The notes below the pieces were generated by a model. It was given only the letters and a program-made list of their open reading frames with translations. It made no database searches and had not been told where the DNA came from. A DNA stretch of 64,000 nt from positions 1 through 64,000 of the forward strand of contig CAVKQI010000002.1 in NCBI GenBank assembly GCA_963658405.1. Direction: 5' to 3'. Origin of the DNA: CAG-791 sp963658405 (GTDB lineage Bacteria; Bacillota; Clostridia; Lachnospirales; Lachnospiraceae). Positions 1 to 7,206 of the stretch are shown one piece after another (within the stretch, counting starts at the first letter, position 1; the number at the start of each line of letters is the position of its first letter). The translations under genes and the position numbers were made by a program.

Positions 1-633
1 AAGAAAGAATATTCTCATGAGATCATAGGAGCACTCGGAAATGGCGTGGCGGTTTGTGAAGGCATTGCGAAAGCGGTGAAGGCTCTGTGCGATCAGCTTG
101 GAATCTGGTGTATCGTGGCATTGGCGGAAAACAATCCGGAGAAAAACATCAAATACAGGCATGCCTGGAATGTTATCCGTATAGACGGGAAATATTATCA
201 TCTGGATACCACTTTCGACAACACGCTGTCAAAATCCGGCACACTGCGTTATGACTATGTGAATCTTTCGGACAAACAGATTTTCAGAGATCACGAGCCT
301 GTCATATGGAAGGTGCCGTCCTGTGTTGACGGAGACCATTTCTACTATAAAGAGAAGAAGCTCTCATGGACAACAACAGATGAGGTGCGGAACAGAAGCC
401 GTCAAGCCGCAAAGAGGGGAAAAGTGCTGCTGTTTCACTGGAGAGGCGGCTATCTGACGAAGGAAGTATTGCTGCAGCTTCTCGACATATTTAACGAGGA
501 AGCCATGGCCAGAGGAAAACATGTCTCAGTTTCTGTAAACCGTCCACAGGCTGTATTGCAGGCAGAATTTATTGACGGCACAGGTCAGGAGACAGTGCAG
601 ATGGAAAAGGCAAATGAAGGAGAAATGGAGTAA
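1..633 (+). CDS. Transglutaminase-like cysteine protease superfamily protein, 5' truncated
   Basis: The frame is open from base 1, so the gene begins left of the window and the first visible GTG is not its start. The visible part carries the transglutaminase-like triad: Cys19 in VAVCEG, His54 in YRHAWN and Asp69 in YYHLDTTFD, counting from base 1. This fold covers bacterial secreted or cell-wall-associated peptidases and cross-linkers; the substrate cannot be told. The C-terminal 120 residues contain a basic stretch and no recognisable domain. Family assignment is fairly secure and function is open. Confidence 0.75.
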   Translation, partial: KKEYSHEIIGALGNGVAVCEGIAKAVKALCDQLGIWCIVALAENNPEKNIKYRHAWNVIRIDGKYYHLDTTFDNTLSKSGTLRYDYVNLSDKQIFRDHEPVIWKVPSCVDGDHFYYKEKKLSWTTTDEVRNRSRQAAKRGKVLLFHWRGGYLTKEVLLQLLDIFNEEAMARGKHVSVSVNRPQAVLQAEFIDGTGQETVQMEKANEGEME

Positions 634-665
634 ACAGTTATGGCATTAGAGGAGACAGGGCTGTT

Positions 666-1160
666 ATGAACCTGATCCTGACGAAGACAATAAACAGATA
701 TCCGGATATTTGTTTTGTGATTCCGCATGCAGGAGCATATTTGCTGATTATAAGTGACCGCGTGACATCCATGTCAAAAATGTTTTGTCCGGAAGGGGAT
801 GACAGGTACCTGACATCTCATATGCAAAACGAACCTGATAATTCGATGAATGGCAAATCGCTAACCATAGCTAGCGATTTAGAGCAAATAGAGAACAATC
901 AGTTAAAAATTTCGTCAAATCTCTTGCCGATGGTTAGCGAATTTCCGATGGGAATATTCACCCAGGTCAGTTTTACACATCATATGGAAATTTTACGAAA
1001 AACATCGAGTCTGGACGATAGATTCTTTTATATTCGGGAATGCGCATCTGGAAGTTGGAGCAAAGATGTTGACAACGATGGATATATCGAATACACTTTC
1101 AGCTATGTGAAAGCGCTGCCGCCGGGTAGCAGGAAATACGTCAGATTTTCATGTCATTAG
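666..1160 (+). pseudogene. Mosaic remnant: amidohydrolase fragment joined to DUF1016-like fragment
   Basis: An open frame of 164 codons that looks like two gene fragments. Residues 4 to about 37 (NRYPDICFVIPHAGAYL) resemble the C-terminal part of amidohydrolase-2 (ACMSD-like) proteins, with the HAGA motif. Residues about 98-130 (SFTHHMEILRKTSSLDDRFF and following) resemble the end of the DUF1016/YhcG N-terminal domain. Between them, at 801-818, lies a palindrome centred on CAGGTACCTG that also occurs at two other intergenic sites. No ribosome-binding site is convincing at the ATG. Family matches are from memory of motifs. It could still be translated, but as a functional protein it is unlikely. 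Confidence 0.45.
801..818. repeat. REP-like palindrome centred on CAGGTACCTG, copy 1
   Basis: The sequence GACAGGTACCTGACATCT is palindromic around GGTACC. It lies at the junction of the two halves of the mosaic remnant. Similar copies sit at 2075-2093 and 7095-7114. Confidence 0.45.
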
Positions 1161-1193
1161 GCCTTAGAAGACATGGAAAGGCTGGCGTTTTTT
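1115..1193 (+). promoter_or_regulatory. Structured leader upstream of the SMR exporter
   Basis: GCTGC (1115-1119) pairs with GTAGC (1126-1130). Its loop CGCCGG (1120-1125) can pair with CTGGCG (1182-1187), which is followed by six T. Between them CATGTC (1150-1155) pairs with GACATG (1170-1175). This could be a terminator or attenuator. SMR exporters of the Gdx type are often controlled by guanidine riboswitches, but I do not recognise the conserved bases of the guanidine-I, -II or -III classes here. Confidence 0.35.
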
Positions 1194-1213
1194 GTTGTGA
1201 AGGAGGTGAGGAT

Positions 1214-1528
1214 ATGCATTGGTTGATGTTATTGCTGGCAGGAGTATTTGAGGTTTCATGGGCATATTCTATGAAATTATCAGAAGGTTTTTCAAAGCCT
1301 GTGCCAAGCGTAGTTACGGGTGTCGGGTATATTCTAAGTGCAGTTTTTTTGTCAATTGCACTTAGGAAATTACCTCTCGGTACGGCATATGCAATGTGGA
1401 CAGGTTTTGGAATTATCGGCACTACACTGTTGGGAATTTTTATATTTCATGAATCAATATCAATACCACAAATAATATGTGTGGTATTGATCGTAAGTGG
1501 CATAGTAGGATTGAAGTTACTGTCTTAA
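1214..1528 (+). CDS. Small multidrug resistance family transporter, Gdx/SugE-like
   Basis: A 104-residue protein with four predicted membrane helices, the usual SMR length. The first helix has the essential Glu (AGVFEVSWA), and the motif GTAYAMWTGFG is typical of the SugE/Gdx branch, whose characterised members export guanidinium in exchange for protons. They work as dual-topology dimers in the inner membrane. The start is ATG 1214, preceded by AAGGAGGTGAG; upstream in-frame codons have no such site. A possible attenuator leader precedes it. Substrate assignment to guanidinium is inference from motif similarity. Confidence 0.8.
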   Translation: MHWLMLLLAGVFEVSWAYSMKLSEGFSKPVPSVVTGVGYILSAVFLSIALRKLPLGTAYAMWTGFGIIGTTLLGIFIFHESISIPQIICVVLIVSGIVGLKLLS

Positions 1529-1584
1529 TCCTGTGTGAATCATGCAGGAGCTAAGAAAACCTGCGCAGAGAGAAAGTAAAGGGA

Positions 1585-2058
1585 GTGAAGAAACCCGTGG
1601 AGAAAAAAGAACGAACGGAAGAAGTGATTTTTATGAATATGTGCATGGTCTATGATGAGGCCGGAAATGTCCTGGCACTGGACAAGGTGAGCAGAAATTA
1701 TTCCGGAACCACATTTCCCGGCGGCCATGTAGAAACGGGAGAAACATTTACAGAATCCGTCATCCGGGAAATCAGGGAAGAAACAGGACTGACAATTAAG
1801 CATCCCAGGCTTACGGGCATTTATCACTGGATGCGGGATGGAGTCCGAAATGTAGGTTTTATGTATAAGACAAATGAGTACGAAGGGGAGCTTTTGTCTT
1901 CTGAGGAAGGAAAAGTCTATTGGATCTCCGGCGAGGAATTTTTGAAAAAGCCGTTGGCACCGGGCATGAAGCAGGTCTGGCAGATGATGCATGACGACAA
2001 CGCCATGGAGTGCCTGCAGACACTGACGCCGGATGGCATCATATCGAAAATACAGTAG
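1585..2058 (+). CDS. NUDIX hydrolase, MutT-like
   Basis: The NUDIX box runs from GGHVETGETFTES to REIREETGL (about residues 52-74), matching GX5EX7REUXEEXGU, so it should hydrolyse a nucleoside-diphosphate-linked substrate with Mg2+. The length (157 aa) fits oxidised-nucleotide or general NUDIX enzymes; the actual substrate is unknown. The start is uncertain: GTG 1585, GTG 1597 (better spaced from AAAGGGAG) and ATG 1633 are all in frame. It has its own intergenic spaces on both sides. Confidence 0.85.
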   Translation: MKKPVEKKERTEEVIFMNMCMVYDEAGNVLALDKVSRNYSGTTFPGGHVETGETFTESVIREIREETGLTIKHPRLTGIYHWMRDGVRNVGFMYKTNEYEGELLSSEEGKVYWISGEEFLKKPLAPGMKQVWQMMHDDNAMECLQTLTPDGIISKIQ

Positions 2059-2074
2059 TGGGGATAGGCGCAGC

Positions 2075-2093
2075 CACAGATACCTGACACCTT
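2075..2093. repeat. REP-like palindrome, copy 2
   Basis: CACAGATACCTGACACCTT follows the NUDIX gene and matches the element at 801-818 with one change in the palindrome centre. Confidence 0.4.
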
Positions 2094-2256
2094 ATACCTT
2101 ATACGGGAATGTTCATGGTGATCTCAAGATAAGCTTTTACAGTTTTGTTTTCACAGTTCATGATCAATACCTCCATGGAATTTGTAAGTCTTACAGTTGA
2201 CAAGGCTGATTATAGATGCCTCGCTAAAGAGAAAGAATATATAAGTAAATTTGTGT

Positions 2257-2280
2257 GTTACTATTAAATTTCATAGTAAC
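2257..2280. promoter_or_regulatory. Palindromic operator upstream of the HxlR regulator
   Basis: GTTACTAT and ATAGTAAC form perfect 8-bp inverted arms separated by 8 bp, 53 bp before the HxlR-family start codon. The half-site TACTAT...ATAGTA resembles operators bound by the HxlR-family regulator YodB of Bacillus. It is probably the autoregulatory site. The rest of 2094-2332 shows no gene. Confidence 0.6.
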
Positions 2281-2332
2281 TTGCCCAAGATGTGCGCTCT
2301 TTCTATAATGCTTAGCGAAAGGTGGTCTTGTC

Positions 2333-2707
2333 ATGTATCAGAAAAAGCTGGAGAGCGATATCCGATGCCCGTTGGAATATGGACTGGAAATATTCGGAGG
2401 AAAATGGGATTCAAGAATCATCTGCGTGCTGTCCTCTAAAGAAACACTGCGCTACAGTGAAATCCGGAAGGAAATGGGAAATATAACGGATGCCGTGCTG
2501 GCGGCCACGCTGAAGGAGCTGATCGAGCACGGGATGATCACGCGTAGATCATACGATGAAATTCCGCCCAGGGTGGAGTATTCCCTTACGGAGAAAGGGA
2601 AATCTGTGGTGCCGATATTGCAGAGCATCTGTCATTGGGCAGGGATCTTCTATCACGAAGATACAGATGCTGCGATGATTCAGTGCAAAAAATGCGACCA
2701 CAGGTAG
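2333..2707 (+). CDS. HxlR-family winged-helix transcriptional regulator
   Basis: A 124-residue winged-helix protein with the HxlR pattern CPLEYGLEIFGGKWDSRI near the N terminus, the recognition helix region around residues 40-75 and the wing PPRVEYSLTEKG. Cys12 aligns with the redox-active Cys6 of YodB, so thiol or quinone sensing is plausible. The C terminus carries a CKKC pair. ATG 2333 follows AAAGGTGG. A perfect palindrome 53 bp upstream is the likely operator. It is 23 bp from the GNAT gene and probably cotranscribed with it. Confidence 0.8.
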   Translation: MYQKKLESDIRCPLEYGLEIFGGKWDSRIICVLSSKETLRYSEIRKEMGNITDAVLAATLKELIEHGMITRRSYDEIPPRVEYSLTEKGKSVVPILQSICHWAGIFYHEDTDAAMIQCKKCDHR

Positions 2708-2730
2708 AAGGTCGGCATAAGGAGACGGGT

Positions 2731-3141
2731 ATGATCATATATACAGAAGAAAAGAAATTTGATGCCGTGCAGGTGGAGAAATTATTCCTGTCTGTAGGTT
2801 GGATATCCGGACAATATCCGACAAGGCTTTATAAGGCGCTGATGCATTCGTCAACTGTGATATCCGCCTGGGATGGAGACAGACTCATCGGCCTGGTGCG
2901 CGTCCTGGATGATTCCGAGCTTGTGGCGTATATGCATTATGTTCTGGTACACCCGGATTATCATGGACAGGGAATAGCCGGGCACATGGTGGAACTGGTA
3001 AAAGAAAAATACAAGGATTACCTTTACATCGAGCTCATGCCGGAGGAACGCAGGAATGCCGCTTTTTATGAAAAGCATGGGTTTCAGATCATGCAGAATG
3101 GTGTGGCGATGCAGCGGTGCAATTTTGCAAACAGAATATGA
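2731..3141 (+). CDS. GNAT-family N-acetyltransferase
   Basis: A 136-residue GNAT protein. Motif A is seen as VHPDYHGQGIAGHMV (the acetyl-CoA pyrophosphate loop) and the later FYEKHGF matches motif B. The substrate is unknown. The chosen ATG 2731 follows AGGAGACGGGT and keeps the domain at normal length; the frame is open further upstream but overlaps hxlR. It lies directly behind the HxlR regulator, suggesting induction by the same signal, and is followed by a strong terminator. Confidence 0.8.
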   Translation: MIIYTEEKKFDAVQVEKLFLSVGWISGQYPTRLYKALMHSSTVISAWDGDRLIGLVRVLDDSELVAYMHYVLVHPDYHGQGIAGHMVELVKEKYKDYLYIELMPEERRNAAFYEKHGFQIMQNGVAMQRCNFANRI

Positions 3142-3150
3142 TTCGAGCAG

Positions 3151-3182
3151 GCATCTGTCGGAAACGGCAGATGCTTTTCTTA
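3151..3182 (+). terminator. Rho-independent terminator
   Basis: GCATCTG(TCG) GAAA (CGG)CAGATGC is a near-perfect hairpin followed by TTTTCTT. It ends the HxlR-GNAT unit. Confidence 0.85.
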
Positions 3183-3380
3183 TGTCGTAAAGATGGAATG
3201 CAGAGAATACAGAGAGCATGCAGAGAGTCTGCGACATCTGTCCTGAGAAAAATAGCCTCTGCTGCATGGTATTTCGAATGAAAATATGACACAATAATGG
3301 TATGAGGATTGCAGCGGTGAGGAATATCGGAAATTTAATAAAAACAGGCAAACTTTGACTTAAAACAGGACACCGAATTC

Positions 3381-3998
3381 ATGAGCAACAATTATTATAA
3401 TGCAACAATTTCATATTATGATCAGAATGCTGCGGAATTCTGTAACAGCACGGTAAATGCAGATCTGAATCAGATACAGGATCTGTTTATCGGGAAGCTT
3501 GGAGAAAATGCACACATCCTTGATTTCGGCTGCGGCTCCGGACGTGATACCAGATATTTTCTTGCGCATGGTATGTCGGTGGATGCGGTAGATGGCTCGG
3601 AGGAGCTGTGCAGGATAGCGACGGCATATACCGGGATAGAAGTAAAACAGATGTATTTCCAGGAATTAGCAGAGACAGATAGGTATGATGGTATCTGGGC
3701 CTGTTCATCTATTTTGCATCTGCCCTATGAGGAACTGGCCGTGGTACTTGGTAAAATGAGGACAGCAGTCAGAGAAAATGGTGTCATATATACGTCGTTT
3801 AAATATGGCACTTTCCGGGGAGAAAAAAACGGAAGATATTTCACATATATGACAGAAAAATCCTTTGACGATCTCCTGGATGAGGTTGGAGGACTGAAGA
3901 TAGAAGAAGAGTGGCTTACTGCCGATGTGAGACCGGGGCGGGGTGAGGAAAAATGGCTCAATCTGATTTTGCGAAAAACCAGGAAACTGACGAATTAG
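3381..3998 (+). CDS. Class I SAM-dependent methyltransferase
   Basis: A 205-residue Rossmann methyltransferase. Motif I is ILDFGCGSGRD (about residues 46-56), the acidic end of strand 2 is VDAVDGS and motif IV is YDGIWACSSILHL. It resembles small-molecule or tRNA/UbiE-like methyltransferases; no base-flipping NPPY motif of DNA adenine methylases is seen. Its last 46 bases overlap the start of the PLD-helicase gene in another frame, so the two are translationally coupled and probably act together. Confidence 0.8.
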   Translation: MSNNYYNATISYYDQNAAEFCNSTVNADLNQIQDLFIGKLGENAHILDFGCGSGRDTRYFLAHGMSVDAVDGSEELCRIATAYTGIEVKQMYFQELAETDRYDGIWACSSILHLPYEELAVVLGKMRTAVRENGVIYTSFKYGTFRGEKNGRYFTYMTEKSFDDLLDEVGGLKIEEEWLTADVRPGRGEEKWLNLILRKTRKLTN

Positions 3999-6436
3999 AA
4001 ATAGAATACACGGATGTTATGACCGGTGATCATAACAGAAAGCGTTATCTGTATTATCAGTTGAAAATGAGCATGCTTCATGCCAAGAAGATTGATATCA
4101 TCGTGTCATTCCTGATGGAATCAGGTGTCAGGATGATCTTAAATGACTTAAGATCAGCGCTTGACCGGGGCGTACAGGTAAGGATCCTTACCGGAAATTA
4201 TCTCGGCATTACGCAGCCTTCTGCATTATGCCTGATAAAAAAAGAGCTTGGGAATCGTGTGGATTTGAGGTTTTATAACGAAAAAGACCGCTCCTTCCAT
4301 CCTAAGTCCTATATATTTCATTATGATAATTATGAAGAGCTGTATATCGGTTCTTCCAACATATCACGGAGTGCTCTGACATCGGGCATTGAGTGGAATT
4401 ATCGCTTCAACAGCCGGGAAGATAAGACAAATTTTGACTTATTCTACAATACATTCGAGGATTTATTTGAAAACCACTCTATAATCATTGACGATGAGGT
4501 GCTGCATCAATATTCCAGGGAGTGGCACAAACCGGCCGTCGCAAAGGATCTGGCAAAGTACGATGCTTTCGATGACAGTGCGGATATGAAAGTAAAACTC
4601 CTGTTTCAGCCGAGAGGACCGCAGATAGAGGCACTGTATGCCCTGGAGGACAGCAGAGCAGAAGGCGCCGTTAAGGGTTTGGTGCAGGCGGCTACCGGTG
4701 TGGGAAAGACATATCTGGCGGCATTTGATTCTGCTAAGTATGAGCGGGTCTTATTTGTAGCGCACAGGGAAGAAATATTAAAGCAGGCGTCCGTGTCGTT
4801 TAAGAATGTCAGACAGTCAGATGATTACGGATTCTTTGACGGCAAGCATAAGGATACGGATAAGGCTGTAATCTTTGCATCAGTTGCCACACTTGGGAGG
4901 GAGGAATATCTCACAGACAGCTTTTTTGCACCGGATTATTTTGACTACCTGATCATTGACGAGTTCCATCACGCCGTGAATGACCAGTATCAGAGAATAG
5001 TAAATTATTTTAGGCCCCAATTCCTGCTGGGACTTACAGCAACCCCGGAAAGAATGGATGGCAAAAACATATATGAAATATGCGATTACAATGTGCCTTA
5101 TGAGATTTCTTTAAAAGAGGCAATCAATAAAGGCGTGCTTGTGCCGTTTCATTACTATGGGATTTATGATGATGTGGATTATTCATCTATTCATCTTGTA
5201 AAAGGGCATTATGATGAAAAGGAACTGAATGCGGCCTATATCGGAAACGTAAGGCGTTATGATCTGATATACAAATATTACAAGAAATATCCATCAAAGA
5301 GAGCACTGGGGTTTTGCTGTTCAAGACAGCATGCAGAGGAAATGGCCAGGGAATTCTGTGCCAGAGGCATTAAGGCTGCTGCAGTATACAGCAATGCAGA
5401 CGGCGACTTTTCAGAAGAGAGAGATGCTGCAATACAAAAGCTGAAGAATCAGGAAATCAAAGTGATTTTTTCTGTAGACATGTTTAATGAAGGCGTGGAT
5501 ATAGCATCTCTTGATATGGTCATGTTTTTAAGACCTACGGAATCCCCGGTTGTATTTTTGCAGCAATTAGGTCGAGGACTCAGAACCAGCCGTGGAAAGT
5601 CCTATCTGAATGTGCTTGACTTCATAGGTAATTATGAGAAGGCAGGCAGGGCGCCGCTGTTATTATGCGGTGGACAGATTTCTGATAAGAAGCACACCGT
5701 GAATTACAGCAGCATGGATTATCCGGATGACTGCATTGTAGATTTTGATATGCGGCTGATCGATCTGTTCAAAGAACTGGATAGGAAATCTATTACAGCA
5801 AAAGAACGGATAAGGCGAGAGTTTTATCGTGTTAAGGAACTGCTGGATGGCAGGGTGCCGACACGAATGGAACTGTTCACTTACATGGATGATGATATTT
5901 ATCAGTATTGTATGAAGCATGCAAAGGAAAATCCATTCCGACAGTATCTGGACTTTTTAGGTGAGTTGCAGGAATTGTCAGCGGTGGAGAAAGCGCTTTG
6001 TTCTGGTCTGGGAAAAGAATTCCTTGCTCTGATCGAGACCACGGATATGCAGAAAGTTTACAAGATGCCAATCCTTTACAGCTTTTATAATGATGGTCAT
6101 ATCCGGCTGGCAGTCACCGACGAAGAGGTGATTGCGGCATGGAAGAAGTTCTTTGATACCGGGAAAAACTGGAAGGACTTTGCAGCAGATATCACATATG
6201 AAGCTTACAAAGCAATGACAGACAGGCAGCATCTTAGCAAGGCCAAAAATATGCCGATTAAATTCCTGAAGTCGTCCGGAAAGGGCTTTTTTATCGATAA
6301 GGAAGGCTATGCCCTGGCGATCAGGGAAAATCTGAAAGACATTGTGGAAAATGATGCTTTTAAGAGGCATATGAAAGATATCCTGGAGTATCGGACAATG
6401 GAATATTATCGCAGAAGATACAGGAACGGGGAATAA
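3953..6436 (+). CDS. PLD-like nuclease / superfamily 2 helicase fusion
   Basis: An 827-residue protein. The N-terminal 180 residues form a phospholipase-D-like domain with the half-site H116-P-K118 and GSSN (133-136). Then comes a DEAD/DEAH-type SF2 helicase: Walker A ATGVGKT near 245, Walker B DEFHH near 333, motif III LTATP, and the C-terminal lobe with QQLGRGLRTS. The remaining 220 residues are unassigned; related proteins often carry a DUF3427 domain, which I cannot confirm here. It could process nucleic acids in repair or defence. ATG 3953 follows GGGGTGAGG and lies inside the methyltransferase gene. Confidence 0.8.
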   Translation: MAQSDFAKNQETDELEIEYTDVMTGDHNRKRYLYYQLKMSMLHAKKIDIIVSFLMESGVRMILNDLRSALDRGVQVRILTGNYLGITQPSALCLIKKELGNRVDLRFYNEKDRSFHPKSYIFHYDNYEELYIGSSNISRSALTSGIEWNYRFNSREDKTNFDLFYNTFEDLFENHSIIIDDEVLHQYSREWHKPAVAKDLAKYDAFDDSADMKVKLLFQPRGPQIEALYALEDSRAEGAVKGLVQAATGVGKTYLAAFDSAKYERVLFVAHREEILKQASVSFKNVRQSDDYGFFDGKHKDTDKAVIFASVATLGREEYLTDSFFAPDYFDYLIIDEFHHAVNDQYQRIVNYFRPQFLLGLTATPERMDGKNIYEICDYNVPYEISLKEAINKGVLVPFHYYGIYDDVDYSSIHLVKGHYDEKELNAAYIGNVRRYDLIYKYYKKYPSKRALGFCCSRQHAEEMAREFCARGIKAAAVYSNADGDFSEERDAAIQKLKNQEIKVIFSVDMFNEGVDIASLDMVMFLRPTESPVVFLQQLGRGLRTSRGKSYLNVLDFIGNYEKAGRAPLLLCGGQISDKKHTVNYSSMDYPDDCIVDFDMRLIDLFKELDRKSITAKERIRREFYRVKELLDGRVPTRMELFTYMDDDIYQYCMKHAKENPFRQYLDFLGELQELSAVEKALCSGLGKEFLALIETTDMQKVYKMPILYSFYNDGHIRLAVTDEEVIAAWKKFFDTGKNWKDFAADITYEAYKAMTDRQHLSKAKNMPIKFLKSSGKGFFIDKEGYALAIRENLKDIVENDAFKRHMKDILEYRTMEYYRRRYRNGE

Positions 6437-6543
6437 GTTTTCAGCAGGATTAACATTCACATATTTATGCAGTGCAGCATCCATGGAAGATGACAGAAGA
6501 CCAAAGGGGATGCCATCAGTGATCTCACTGCAGGAGGGTATCC

Positions 6544-7038
6544 ATGAATGCCAGTTACCAGCATATCATTCATCCTTTTTTGCCGCTGTATGATGCAGCG
6601 TCGGAAATTCTGATCCTGGGCAGTCTGCCGTCGGTGAAGTCCAGGGAGCAGATGTTTTTCTACGGACATCCGCAGAATCGCTTCTGGAAGGTGATGGCCA
6701 ATGTCCTGCAGGAGAAGCTGCCGCTTACCATTGAAGAGAAAAAAGAGATGCTGCATCGCCATCATATAGCGCTCTGGGACAGCATCTACAGCTGCGATAT
6801 CATTGGTTCGAGTGACAGCAGCATCCGCAATGTCGTGCCGACGGATCTGCAGCCGATCCTCTCGCAATCGCGTATCCAAAGGATCTATTGCAATGGTGCA
6901 GCCTCCGGAAAATGCTTTCAGAGATATCAGGAAAAAACACTGGGGATGAAAGCTGTCATACTCCCATCCACCAGCCCGGCTAATGCAGCCTATTCGGTGG
7001 AACGACTGACGGATATCTGGAAGCAGATTCGGTCGTAG
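6544..7038 (+). CDS. DNA-deoxyinosine (hypoxanthine) glycosylase, UDG superfamily
   Basis: A 164-residue protein with the motifs LGSLPSVKSRE and FYGHPQNRFWKVM, characteristic of hypoxanthine-DNA glycosylases (UDG family 6). These remove deaminated adenine (hypoxanthine) from DNA in base excision repair. The late motif LPSTSPANA matches the conserved loop that enters the minor groove. ATG 6544 is preceded by GCAGGAGGG. It follows the PLD-helicase by 107 bp, giving a local cluster of DNA-metabolism genes. Confidence 0.85.
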   Translation: MNASYQHIIHPFLPLYDAASEILILGSLPSVKSREQMFFYGHPQNRFWKVMANVLQEKLPLTIEEKKEMLHRHHIALWDSIYSCDIIGSSDSSIRNVVPTDLQPILSQSRIQRIYCNGAASGKCFQRYQEKTLGMKAVILPSTSPANAAYSVERLTDIWKQIRS

Positions 7039-7094
7039 AGAAAACATTGAAGAAAAGCATAAATTTGCAAGAAAAAATATTGAAGAAATGCACT

Positions 7095-7114
7095 GTCACA
7101 GGTACCTGATACCT
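7095..7114. repeat. REP-like palindrome, copy 3
   Basis: GTCACAGGTACCTGATACCT, third copy of the GGTACC-centred palindrome, between the glycosylase gene and the secreted TIM-barrel gene. Confidence 0.45.
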
Positions 7115-7206
7115 CGGTAGCGTAGTTGCCCCCGATATCATGGCAGGAAAAGCATAACGGGAAGAAATAAGACAGTGAGGGGAAGCAAAAGAAAAGGGGA
7201 AAGCGT

